Positions 11,044 through 23,670 of a stretch of 64,000 bases of DNA are shown in pieces. The stretch's first letter is position 1, and each line of letters opens with the position of its first letter. Source of the stretch: Delphinus delphis (lineage: Eukaryota > Chordata > Mammalia > Artiodactyla > Delphinidae); contig NW_027192651.1 of NCBI RefSeq assembly GCF_949987515.2, positions 124,001 through 188,000 on the forward strand. Reading direction: 5' to 3'. The translations under genes and the position numbers were made by a program. The notes beneath the pieces were generated by a model. That model was not told the origin of the DNA. It saw only the letters and a program-made list of their open reading frames with translations, and made no database searches.

Positions 11044-12622
11044 TGAAATAAGTCACACAGAAAAAGAAACATCATAAGATATCAGTAATACACGGAATGT
11101 AAACTTGGCTACACAGGAATTGAATTACAGAACAGAACAGGGTCTCAAATTTAGAAAACCAACTTATGCTTGCTTAAGGGTAAAGGTGAGTTGGGGTGCT
11201 GCATAAAACCAGAGATTGAAATGAGCACAGATAAAGTTCCTTAAGTCAAATATGGAATAGACAAGAGCTACTCCTTGCTCAACGAAATGGACTCAACACC
11301 GCATATTAAACGCCTAAGAATGTACCTGACTAGTAAGTATCGGAAAACCTATGGATTGCTATGTCTCCAAAAGAGAATCAAGCATGTGTACAGGGGCATA
11401 AACGCAGCAGTGATAGGATTGGAGAGGTTCGGTGAGCAAATGAAGACCCTTTGAAGTCATATTGCATGGTACCCATTACACGGGTCTCAACTCTGCAGGT
11501 TTAAGGTATTCTTCCTTCAGCTAAAACATGCATGTGGAACCCAAGTATGATCAACCATGTGAACGGGAGACGTGTTCAAATATGTCTCAGTTTTCCTCCC
11601 CTGGTACTCGGGTGCAACATTCCAGACGCTTTACTAACACTCTCCCCACTTGGAGAGTCAGCGCCTTTAACCTCCTGTTTGGCCCAGTTTGCAATTTCTG
11701 CGGAAGATGAACAGGAATAGCGAAAACCAATGAGAGGCTAGCTGGAGGTGTCTGGACGGGCAAATTTAACTCTCATTTCCCACCAGGAAGAGGAATTAAC
11801 CAAAGGCTCAGCGTGCCGTACCGGAACCAGATTAGGGCCTGAAGCCATCCTGCGGTGTTGCGGCCAGCCCAAAAGAAAGCGAGTTGAAGAAAGGAGCTCA
11901 GGGGCACTGTAATTCACAAACCTGCAGAGTTATAAATGACAGCTATCGTCCAAAAATAGACTGAAGTAAGGCTGCCAAGAGGACTTGAAAGCGGGGCAGA
12001 ATTGCAGGAAACCGATTTCAGGAGGTAGACTGGAATTGCATTGAAAGCATAGGAAAAGAGGCAGAACGTCCACAATGATGCACTTGGCCAAAAAGGGCGT
12101 ATGCGTTTTTTCCTGAATATATTCAGGAAAAAACGCATACGCCCTTTTTGGCCAACCAAGCAAGCTTGCAAAGGAAATCTGCACTACAATGAAGTCTCAC
12201 TTCCCCCCGGTCAAAAGGGCCATCTGAAAAAAGTGTAAAATCCAGAAAGGCAGGACAGGCCATGGAGAACTGGGAGCCTTGTTATGCTGATGGGCAGGAT
12301 GTAAATTGCCAACAGACACTCGGGAGAAGTGTATGGTGTTTCCTGAAACATATAAAAAACAAAGCAACAGAGCCTAGGGCACTGCCACTTATGGTCCTAT
12401 AGCTTAGGGAAATTAAAATCAAAAAGACACAGCCACCCCAAAGTTTGGAACGGCTCTGTTTACAAGAACCTCGTTTACAGTACAAGTTCAATATCACAGA
12501 AAGTGAAAAATGGATAAAGAACTTGTGGTATTTACTTACAAAGCAATATCACTCAGCAATGAAATCTATGTCATCAGGCCCTTAGCATCACAATGAGTGG
12601 ATTCAGGTATGATGATTCTAAC
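11044..12622. repeat. Satellite unit 8 (1579 bp, subtype Q)
   Basis: Near twin of unit 7 but with an intact, perfect palindrome at 12084-12155, so the damage in unit 7 came after their split or was repaired here. Private variants include CTCTGCAGG, GGGCAGGATG and ACATATAAAAAAC. Confidence 0.9.
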
Positions 12623-14200
12623 TGAAATAAGTCACACAGAAAAAGAAACATCATAAGATATCAGTAATACACGGAATGGAAACTTGGCTACACAGGAACT
12701 GAATTACAGAACAGAACAGGGTCTCAAATTTAGAAAACCAACTTATGCTTGCTTAAGGGTAAAGGTGAGTTGGGGTGCTGCATAAAACCAGAGATTGAAA
12801 TGAGCACAGATAAAGTTCCTTAAGCCAAATATGGAATAGACAAGAGCTACTCCTTGCTCAACGAAATGGACTCAACACCCCATATTAAACGCCTAAGAAT
12901 GTACCTGACTAGTAAGTATCTTAAAACCTATGGATTGCTATGTCTCCGAAAGAGAATCAAGCATGTGTACAGGGGCATAAACGCAGCAGTGATAGGATTG
13001 GAGAGGTTCGGTGAGCAAATGAAGACCCTTTGAAGTCATATTGAATGGTACCCATTCCACGGGTTTCAACTACAGAGGTTTAAGGTATTCTTCCTTCAGC
13101 TAAAACATGCATGTGGAACGTAGAGTATGATCAACCATGTGATCGGGAGATGTGCTCAAATATGTCTCAGTTTTCCTCCCCTGGTACTCGGGTGCAACAT
13201 TCCAGACGCTTTACTAACACTCTCCCCACTTGGAGAGTCAGTCCCTTTAACCTCCTGTTTGGCCCAGTTTGCAATTTCTGCGGAAGATGAACAGGAATAG
13301 CGAGAACCAATGAGAGGCTAGCTGGAGGTGTCTGGACGGGCAAATTTAACTCTCATTTCCCACCAGGAAGAGGAATTAACCAAAGGCTCAGCATGCCGGG
13401 CCGGAACCAGATTAGGGCCTGAAGCCATCCTGCGGTGTTGCGGCCAGCTCAAAAGAAAGCGAGTTGAAGAAAGGAGCTCAGGGGCACTGTAATTCACAAA
13501 CCTGCAGAGTTATAAATGACAGCTATCGTCCAAAAATAGACGGAAGTAAGGCTGCCAAGAGGACTTGAAAGCGGGGCAGAATTGCAGGAAACCGATTTCA
13601 GGAGGTAGACTGGAATTGCATTGAAAGCATAGGAAAAGAGGCAGAAAGTCCACAATGATGCACTTGGCCAAAAAGGGCGTATGCGTTTTCTCCTGAATAT
13701 ATTCAGGAAAAAACGCATACGCCCTTTTTGGCCAACCAAGCAAGCTTGCAAAGGAAATCTGCACTACAATGAAGTCTCACTTCCCCCCGGCCAAAAGGGC
13801 CATCTGAAAAAAGTGTAAAATCCAGAAAGACAACAGGCCATTGAGAACTGGGAGCCTTGTTATGCTGATGGGCGGGATGTAAATTGCCAACAGACACTTG
13901 GGAGAAGTGTATGGTGTTTCCTGAAACATCTAAAAAACAAAGCAACAGAGCCTAGGGCACTTCCACTTATGGTCCTATAGCTTAGGGAAATTAAAATCAA
14001 AAAGACACAGCCACCCCAAAGTTTGGAACGGCTCTGTTTACAAGAACCTCGTTTACAGTACAAGTTCAACATCGCAGAAAGTGAAAAATGGATAAAGAAG
14101 TTGTGGTATTTACTTACAAAGCAATATCACTCAGCAATGAAATCTGTGTCATCAGGCCCTTAGCAGCACAATGAGTGGATTCAGGTATGATGATTCTAAC
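12623..14200. repeat. Satellite unit 9 (1578 bp, subtype R with deletion; dimer member A)
   Basis: First A-type unit of the alternating block: CGTAGAG, CTACAGAGG, AGACGGAAG, GCAGAAAGTCC, CCCGGCCAAAAG and the deletion form GACAACAGG. The palindrome at 13664-13735 has one mismatch (TTTTCTCC in the left arm). It still has TTATGCTTGC, where later block members have TTATTCTTGC. Confidence 0.9.
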
Positions 14201-15779
14201 TGAAATAAGTCACACAGAAAAAGAAACATCATAAGATATCAGTAATACACGGAATGGAAACTTGGCTACACAGGAACTGAATTACAGAACAGAACAGGGT
14301 CTCAAATTTAGAAAACCAACTTATTCTTGCTTAAGGGTAAAGGTGAGTTGGGGTGCTGCATAAAACCAGAGATTGAAATGAGCACAGATAAAGTTCCTTA
14401 AGCCAAATATGGAATAGACAAGAGCTACTCCTTGCTCAACGAAATGGACTCAACACCGCATATTAAACGCCTAAGAATGTACCTGACTTGTAAGTATCTT
14501 AAAACCTATGGATTGCTATGTCTCCGAAAGAGAATCAAGCATGTGTACAGGGGCATAAACGCAGCAGTGATAGGATTGGAGAGGTTCGGTGAGCAAATGA
14601 AGACCCTTTGAAGTCATATTGCATGGTACCCATTGCACGGGTCTCAACTCTCCAGGTTTAAGGTATTCTTCCTTCAGCTAAAACATGCATGTGGAACCCA
14701 AGTATGATCAACCATGTGAACGGGAGACATGTTCAAATATGTCTCAGTTTTCCTCCCCTGGTACTCGGGTGCAACATTCCAGACGCTTTACTAACACTCT
14801 CCCCACTTGGAGAGTCAGCGCCTTTAACCTCCTGTTTGGCCCAGTTTGCAATTTCTGCGGAAGATGAACAGGAATAGCGAGAACCAATGAGAGGCTAGCT
14901 GGAGGTGTCTGGACGGGCAAATTTAACTCTCATTTCCCACCAGGAAGAGGAAATAACCAAAGGCTCAGCGTGCCGTACCGGAACCAGATTAGGGCCTGAG
15001 GCCATCCTGCGGTGTTGCGGCCAGGTCACAAGAAAGCGAGTTGAAGAAAGGAGCTCAGGGGCACTGTAATTCACAAACCTGCAGAGTTATAAATGACAGC
15101 TATCGTCCAAAAATAGACTGAAGTAAGGCTGCCAAGAGGACTTGAAAGCGGGGCAGAATTGCAGGAAACCGATTTCAGGAGGTAGACTGGAATTGCATTG
15201 AAAGCATAGGAAAAGAGGCAGAACGTCCACAATGATGCACTTGGCCAAAAAGGGCGTATGCGTTTTTTCCTGAATATATTCAGGAAAAAACGCATACGCC
15301 CTTTTTGGCCAACCAAGCAAGCTTGCAAAGGAAATCTGCACTACAATGAAGTCTCACTTCCCCCCGGTCAAAAGGGCCATCTGAAAAAAGTGTAAAATCC
15401 AGAAAGGCAGGACAGGCCATGGAGAACTGGGAGCCTTGTTATGCTGATGGGCGGGATGTAAATTGCCAACAGACACTCGGGAGAAGTGTATGGTGTTTCC
15501 TGAAACATCTAAAAAACAAAGCAACAGAGCCTAGGGCACTGCCACTTATGGTCCTATAGCTTAGGGAAATTAAAATCAAAAAGACACAGCCACCCCAAAG
15601 TTTGGGACGGCTCTGTTTACAAGAACCTCGTTTACAGTACAAGTTCAACATCGCAGAAAGTGAAAAATGGATAAAGAAGTTGTGGTATTTACTTACAAAG
15701 CAATATCACTCAGCAATGAAATCTGTGTCATCAGGCCCTTAGAAGCACAATGAGTGGATTCAGGTATGATGATTCTAAC
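14201..15779. repeat. Satellite unit 10 (1579 bp, subtype Q; dimer member B)
   Basis: B-type markers: GACTTGTAAG, CATTGCACGGG, GAGACATGTTC, GCCTGAGGCC and GGGACGGCTC. The palindrome at 15241-15312 is perfect. Confidence 0.9.
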
Positions 15780-17356
15780 TGAAATAAGTCACACAGAAAA
15801 AGAAACATCATAAGATATCAGTAATACACGGAATGGAAACTTGGCTACACAGGAACTGAATTACAGAACAGAACAGGGTCTCAAATTTAGAAAACCAACT
15901 TATTCTTGCTTAAGGGTAAAGGTGAGTTGGGGTGCTGCATAAAACCAGAGATTGAAATGAGCACAGATAAAGTTCCTTAAGCCAAATATGGAATAGACAA
16001 GAGCTACTCCTTGCTCAACGAAATGGACTCAACACCCCATATTAAACACCTAAGAATGTACCTGACTAGTAAGTATCTATTAACCTATGGATTGCTATGT
16101 CTCCGAAAGAGAATCAAGCATGTGTACAGGGGCATAAACGCAGCAGTGATAGGATTGGAGAGGTTCGGTGAGCAAATGAAGACCCTTTGAAGTCATATTG
16201 AATGGTACCATTCCACGGGTTTCAACTACAGAGGTTTAAGGTATTCTTCCTTCAGCTAAAACATGCATGTGGAACGTAGAGTATGATCAACCATGTGATC
16301 GGGAGACGTGCTCAAATATGTCTCAGTTTTCCTCCCCTGGTACTCGGGTGCAACATTCCAGACGCTTTACTAACACTCTCCCCACTTGGAGAGTCAGTCC
16401 CTTTAACCTCCTGTTTGGCCCAGTTTGCAATTTCTGCGGAAGATGAACAGGAATAGCGAGAACCAATGAGAGGCTAGCTGGAGGTGTCTGGACGGGCAAA
16501 TTTAACTCTCATTTCCCACCAGGAAGAGGAATTAACCAAAGGCTCAGCATGCCGGGCCGGAACCAGATTAGGGCCTGAAGCCATCCTGCGGTGTTGCGGC
16601 CAGCTCAAAAGAAAGCGAGTTGAAGAAAGGAGCTCAGGGGCACTGTAATTCACAAACCTGCAGAGTTATAAATGACAGCTATCGTCCAAAAATAGACGGA
16701 AGTAAGGCTGCCAAGAGGACTTGAAAGCGGGGCAGAATTGCAGGAAACCGATTTCAGGAGGTAGACTGGAATTGCATTGAAAGCATAGGAAAAGAGGCAG
16801 AAAGTCCACAATGATGCACTTGGCCAAAAAGGGCGTATGCGTTTTCTCCTGAATATATTCAGGAAAAAACGCATACGCCCTTTTTGGCCAACCAAGCAAG
16901 CTTGCAAAGGAAATCTGCACTACAATGAAGTCTCACTTCCCCCCGGCCAAAAGGGCCATCTGAAAAAAGTGTAAAATCCAGAAAGACAACAGGCCATTGA
17001 GAACTGGGAGCCTTGTTATGCTGATGGGCGGGATGTAAATTGCCAACAGACACTTGGGAGAAGTGTATGGTGTTTCCTGAAACATCTAAAAAACAAAGCA
17101 ACAGAGCCTAGGGCACTTCCACTTATGGTCCTATAGCTTAGGGAAATTAAAATCAAAAAGACACAGCCACCCCAAAGTTTGGAACGGCTCTGTTTACAAG
17201 AACCTCGTTTACAGTACAAGTTCAACATCGCAGAAAGTGAAAAATGGATAAAGAAGTTGTGGTATTTACTTACAAAGCAATATCACTCAGCAATGAAATC
17301 TGTGTCATCAGGCCCTTAGCAGCACAATGAGTGGATTCAGGTATGATGATTCTAAC
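15780..17356. repeat. Satellite unit 11 (1577 bp, subtype R with deletion; dimer member A)
   Basis: A-type markers as in unit 9. One further base is lost in GGTACCATTCC, and a local cluster ATCTATTAACC replaces ATCTTAAAACC near 16076, private to this copy. The palindrome at 16820-16891 has the A-type mismatch. Confidence 0.9.
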
Positions 17357-18935
17357 TGAAATAAGTCACACAGAAAAAGAAACATCATAAGATATCAGTA
17401 ATACACGGAATGGAAACTTGGCTACACAGGAACTGAATTACAGAACAGAACAGGGTCTCAAATTTAGAAAACCAACTTATTCTTGCTTAAGGGTAAAGGT
17501 GAGTTGGGGTGCTGCATAAAACCAGAGATTGAAATGAGCACAGATAAAGTTCCTTAAGCCAAATATGGAATAGACAAGAGCTACTCCTTGCTCAACGAAA
17601 TGGACTCAACACCGCATATTAAACGCCTAAGAATGTACCTGACTTGTAAGTATCTTAAAACCTATGGATTGCTATGTCTCCGAAAGAGAATCAAGCATGT
17701 GTACAGGGGCATAAACGCAGCAGTGATAGGATTGGAGAGGTTCGGTGAGCAAATGAAGACCCTTTGAAGTCATATTGCATGGTACCCATTGCACGGGTCT
17801 CAACTCTCCAGGTTTAAGGTATTCTTCCTTCAGCTAAAACATGCATGTGGAACCCAAGTATGATCAACCATGTGAACGGGAGACATGTTCAAATATGTCT
17901 CAGTTTTCCTCCCCTGGTACTCGGGTGCAACATTCCAGACGCTTTACTAACACTCTCCCCACTTGGAGAGTCAGCGCCTTTAACCTCCTGTTTGGCCCAG
18001 TTTGCAATTTCTGCGGAAGATGAACAGGAATAGCGAGAACCAATGAGAGGCTAGCTGGAGGTGTCTGGACGGGCAAATTTAACTCTCATTTCCCACCAGG
18101 AAGAGGAAATAACCAAAGGCTCAGCGTGCCGTACCGGAACCAGATTAGGGCCTGAGGCCATCCTGCGGTGTTGCGGCCAGGTCACAAGAAAGCGAGTTGA
18201 AGAAAGGAGCTCAGGGGCACTGTAATTCACAAACCTGCAGAGTTATAAATGACAGCTATCGTCCAAAAATAGACTGAAGTAAGGCTGCCAAGAGGACTTG
18301 AAAGCGGGGCAGAATTGCAGGAAACCGATTTCAGGAGGTAGACTGGAATTGCATTGAAAGCATAGGAAAAGAGGCAGAACGTCCACAATGATGCACTTGG
18401 CCAAAAAGGGCGTATGCGTTTTTTCCTGAATATATTCAGGAAAAAACGCATACGCCCTTTTTGGCCAACCAAGCAAGCTTGCAAAGGAAATCTGCACTAC
18501 AATGAAGTCTCACTTCCCCCCGGTCAAAAGGGCCATCTGAAAAAAGTGTAAAATCCAGAAAGGCAGGACAGGCCATGGAGAACTGGGAGCCTTGTTATGC
18601 TGATGGGCGGGATGTAAATTGCCAACAGACACTCGGGAGAAGTGTATGGTGTTTCCTGAAACATCTAAAAAACAAAGCAACAGAGCCTAGGGCACTGCCA
18701 CTTATGGTCCTATAGCTTAGGGAAATTAAAATCAAAAAGACACAGCCACCCCAAAGTTTGGGACGGCTCTGTTTACAAGAACCTCGTTTACAGTACAAGT
18801 TCAACATCGCAGAAAGTGAAAAATGGATAAAGAAGTTGTGGTATTTACTTACAAAGCAATATCACTCAGCAATGAAATCTGTGTCATCAGGCCCTTAGAA
18901 GCACAATGAGTGGATTCAGGTATGATGATTCTAAC
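17357..18935. repeat. Satellite unit 12 (1579 bp, subtype Q; dimer member B)
   Basis: By eye it matches unit 10 almost throughout, 3,156 bp downstream. The palindrome at 18397-18468 is perfect. Confidence 0.9.
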
Positions 18936-20513
18936 TGAAATAAGTCACACAGAAAAAGAAACATCATAAGATATCAGTAATACACGGAATGGAAACTTGG
19001 CTACACAGGAACTGAATTACAGAACAGAACAGGGTCTCAAATTTAGAAAACCAACTTATTCTTGCTTAAGGGTAAAGGTGAGTTGGGGTGCTGCATAAAA
19101 CCAGAGATTGAAATGAGCACAGATAAAGTTCCTTAAGCCAAATATGGAATAGACAAGAGCTACTCCTTGCTCAACGAAATGGACTCAACACCCCATATTA
19201 AACGCCTAAGAATGTACCTGACTAGTAAGTATCTTAAAACCTATGGATTGCTATGTCTCCGAAAGAGAATCAAGCATGTGTACAGGGGCATAAACGCAGC
19301 AGTGATAGGATTGGAGAGGTTCGGTGAGCAAATGAAGACCCTTTGAAGTCATATTGAATGGTACCCATTCCACGGGTTTCAACTACAGAGGTTTAAGGTA
19401 TTCTTCCTTCAGCTAAAACATGCATGTGGAACGTAGAGTATGATCAACCATGTGATCGGGAGACGTGCTCAAATATGTCTCAGTTTTCCTCCCCTGGTAC
19501 TCGGGTGCAACATTCCAGACGCTTTACTAACACTCTCCCCACTTGGAGAGTCAGTCCCTTTAACCTCCTGTTTGGCCCAGTTTGCAATTTCTGCGGAAGA
19601 TGAACAGGAATAGCGAGAACCAATGAGAGGCTAGCTGGAGGTGTCTGGACGGGCAAATTTAACTCTCATTTCCCACCAGGAAGAGGAATTAACCAAAGGC
19701 TCAGCATGCCGGGCCGGAACCAGATTAGGGCCTGAAGCCATCCTGCGGTGTTGCGGCCAGCTCAAAAGAAAGCGAGTTGAAGAAAGGAGCTCAGGGGCAC
19801 TGTAATTCACAAACCTGCAGAGTTATAAATGACAGCTATCGTCCAAAAATAGACGGAAGTAAGGCTGCCAAGAGGACTTGAAAGCGGGGCAGAATTGCAG
19901 GAAACCGATTTCAGGAGGTAGACTGGAATTGCATTGAAAGCATAGGAAAAGAGGCAGAAAGTCCACAATGATGCACTTGGCCAAAAAGGGCGTATGCGTT
20001 TTCTCCTGAATATATTCAGGAAAAAACGCATACGCCCTTTTTGGCCAACAAAGCAAGCTTGCAAAGGAAATCTGCACTACAATGAAGTCTCACTTCCCCC
20101 CGGCCAAAAGGGCCATCTGAAAAAAGTGTAAAATCCAGAAAGACAACAGGCCATTGAGAACTGGGAGCCTTGTTATGCTGATGGGCGGGATGTAAATTGC
20201 CAACAGACACTTGGGAGAAGTGTATGGTGTTTCCTGAAACATCTAAAAAACAAAGCAACAGAGCCTAGGGCACTTCCACTTATGGTCCTATAGCTTAGGG
20301 AAATTAAAATCAAAAACACACAGCCACCCCAAAGTTTGGAACGGCTCTGTTTACAAGAACCTCGTTTACAGTACAAGTTCAACATCGCAGAAAGTGAAAA
20401 ATTGATAAAGAAGTTGTGGTATTTACTTACAAAGCAATATCACTCAGCAATGAAATCTGTGTCATCAGGCCCTTAGCAGCACAATGAGTGGATTCAGGTA
20501 TGATGATTCTAAC
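18936..20513. repeat. Satellite unit 13 (1578 bp, subtype R with deletion; dimer member A)
   Basis: A-type copy with private changes CCAACAAAGC after the palindrome, AAAAACACAC near 20314 and AAATTGATAAAG near 20399. The palindrome at 19977-20048 has the A-type mismatch. Confidence 0.9.
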
Positions 20514-22092
20514 TGAAATAAGTCACACAGAAAAAGAAACATCATAAGATATCAGTAATACACGGAATGGAAACTTGGCTACACAGGAACTGAATTACAG
20601 AACAGAACAGGGTCTCAAATTTAGAAAACCAACTTATTCTTGCTTAAGGGTAAAGGTGAGTTGGGGTGCTGCATAAAACCAGAGATTGAAATGAGCACAG
20701 ATAAAGTTCCTTAAGCCAAATATGGAATAGACAAGAGCTACTCCTTGCTCAACGAAATGGACTCAACACCGCATATTAAACGCCTAAGAATGTACCTGAC
20801 TTGTAAGTATCTTAAAACCTATGGATTGCTATGTCTCCGAAAGAGAATCAAGCATGTGTACAGGGGCATAAACGCAGCAGTGATAGGATTGGAGAGGTTC
20901 GGTGAGCAAATGAAGACCCTTTGAAGTCATATTGCATGGTACCAATTGCACGGGTCTCAACTCTCCAGGTTTAAGGTATTCTTCCTTCAGCTAAAACATG
21001 CATGTGGAACCCAAGTATGATCAACCATGTGAACGGGAGACATGTTCAAATATGTCTCAGTTTTCCTCCCCTGGTACTCGGGTGCAACATTCCAGACGCT
21101 TTACTAACACTCTCCCCACTTGGAGAGTCAGCGCCTTTAACCTCCTGTTTGGCCCAGTTTGCAATTTCTGCGGAAGATGAACAGGAATAGCGAGAACCAA
21201 TGAGAGGCTAGCTGGAGGTGTCTGGACGGGCAAATTTAACTCTCATTTCCCACCAGGAAGAGGAAATAACCAAAGGCTCAGCGTGCCGTACCGGAACCAG
21301 ATTAGGGCCTGAGGCCATCCTGCGGTGTTGCGGCCAGGTCACAAGAAAGCGAGTTGAAGAAAGGAGCTCAGGGGCACTGTAATTCACAAACCTGCAGAGT
21401 TATAAATGACAGCTATCGTCCAAAAATAGACTGAAGTAAGGCTGCCAAGAGGACTTGAAAGCGGGGCAGAATTGCAGGAAACCGATTTCAGGAGGTAGAC
21501 TGGAATTGCATTGAAAGCATAGGAAAAGAGGCAGAACGTCCACAATGATGCACTTGGCCAAAAAGGGCGTATGCGTTTTTTCCTGAATATATTCAGGAAA
21601 AAACGCATACGCCCTTTTTGGCCAACCAAGCAAGCTTGCAAAGGAAATCTGCACTACAATGAAGTCTCACTTCCCCCCGGTCAAAAGGGCCATCTGAAAA
21701 AAGTGTAAAATCCAGAAAGGCAGGACAGGCCATGGAGAACTGGGAGCCTTGTTATGCTGATGGGCGGGATGTAAATTGCCAACAGACACTTGGGAGAAGT
21801 GTATGGTGTTTCCTGAAACATCTAAAAAACAAAGCAACAGAGCCTAGGGCACTGCCACTTATGGTCCTATAGCTTAGGGAAATTAAAATCAAAAAGACAC
21901 AGCCACCCCAAAGTTTGGGACGGCTCTGTTTACAAGAACCTCGTTTACAGTACAAGTTCAACATCGCAGAAAGTGAAAAATGGATAAAGAAGTTGTGGTA
22001 TTTACTTACAAAGCAATATCACTCAGCAATGAAATCTGTGTCATCAGGCCCTTAGAAGCACAATGAGTGGATTCAGGTATGATGATTCTAAC
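20514..22092. repeat. Satellite unit 14 (1579 bp, subtype Q; dimer member B)
   Basis: B-type copy with GGTACCAATTGC near 20938 and ACACTTGGG in place of ACACTCGGG. The palindrome at 21554-21625 is perfect. Confidence 0.9.
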
Positions 22093-23670
22093 TGAAATAA
22101 GTCACACAGAAAAAGAAACATCATAAGATATCAGTAATACACGGAATGGAAACTTGGCTACACAGGAACTGAATTACAGAACAGAACAGGGTCTCAAATT
22201 TAGAAAACCAACTTATTCTTGCTTAAGGGTAAAGGTGAGTTGGGGTGCTGCATAAAACCAGAGATTGAAATGAGCACAGATAAAGTTCCTTAAGCCAAAT
22301 ATGGAATAGACAAGAGCTACTCCTTGCTCAACGAAATGGACTCAACACCCCATATTAAACGCCTAAGAATGTACCTGACTAGTAAGTATCTTAAAACCTA
22401 TGGATTGCTATGTCTCCGAAAGAGAATCAAGCATGTGTACAGGGGCATAAACGCAGCAGTGATAGGATTGGAGAGGTTCGGTGAGCAAATGAAGACCCTT
22501 TGAAGTCATATTGAATGGTACCCATTCCACGGGTTTCAACTACAGAGGTTTAAGGTATTCTTCCTTCAGCTAAAACATGCATGTGGAACGTAGAGTATGA
22601 TCAACCATGTGATCGGGAGACGTGCTCAAATATGTCTCAGTTTTCCTCCCCTGGTACTCGGGTGCAACATTCCAGACGCTTTACTAACACTCTCCCCACT
22701 TGGAGAGTCAGTCCCTTTAACCTCCTGTTTGGCCCAGTTTGCAATTTCTGCGGAAGATGAACAGGAATAGCGAGAACCAATGAGAGGCTAGCTGGAGGTG
22801 TCTGGACGGGCAAATTTAACTCTCATTTCCCACCAGGAAGAGGAATTAACCAAAGGCTCAGCATGCCGGGCCGGAACCAGATTAGGGCCTGAAGCCATCC
22901 TGCGGTGTTGCGGCCAGCTCAAAAGAAAGCGAGTTGAAGAAAGGAGCTCAGGGGCACTGTAATTCACAAACCTGCAGAGTTATAAATGACAGCTATCGTC
23001 CAAAAATAGACGGAAGTAAGGCTGCCAAGAGGACTTGAAAGCGGGGCAGAATTGCAGGAAACCGATTTCAGGAGGTAGACTGGAATTGCATTGAAAGCAT
23101 AGGAAAAGAGGCAGAAAGTCCACAATGATGCACTTGGCCAAAAAGGGCGTATGCGTTTTCTCCTGAATATATTCAGGAAAAAACGCATACACCCTTTTTG
23201 GCCAACCAAGCAAGCTTGCAAAGGAAATCTGCACTACAATGAAGTCTCACTTCCCCCCGGCCAAAAGGGCCATCTGAAAAAAGTGTAAAATCCAGAAAGA
23301 CAACAGGCCATTGAGAACTGGGAGCCTTGTTATGCTGATGGGCGGGATGTAAATTGCCAACAGACACTTGGGAGAAGTGTATGGTGTTTCCTGAAACATC
23401 TAAAAAACAAAGCAACAGAGCCTAGGGCACTTCCACTTATGGTCCTATAGCTTAGGGAAATTAAAATCAAAAAGACACAGCCACCCCAAAGTTTGGAACG
23501 GCTCTGTTTACAAGAACCTCGTTTACAGTACAAGTTCAACATCGCAGAAAGTGAAAAATGGATAAAGAAGTTGTGGTATTTACTTACAAAGCAATATCAC
23601 TCAGCAATGAAATCTGTGTCATCAGGCCCTTAGCAGCACAATGAGTGGATTCAGGTATGATGATTCTAAC
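22093..23670. repeat. Satellite unit 15 (1578 bp, subtype R with deletion; dimer member A)
   Basis: Last complete A-type copy. The palindrome at 23134-23205 has two mismatches: the A-type TTTTCTCC and a CpG loss in the right arm (CATACACCC). Confidence 0.9.
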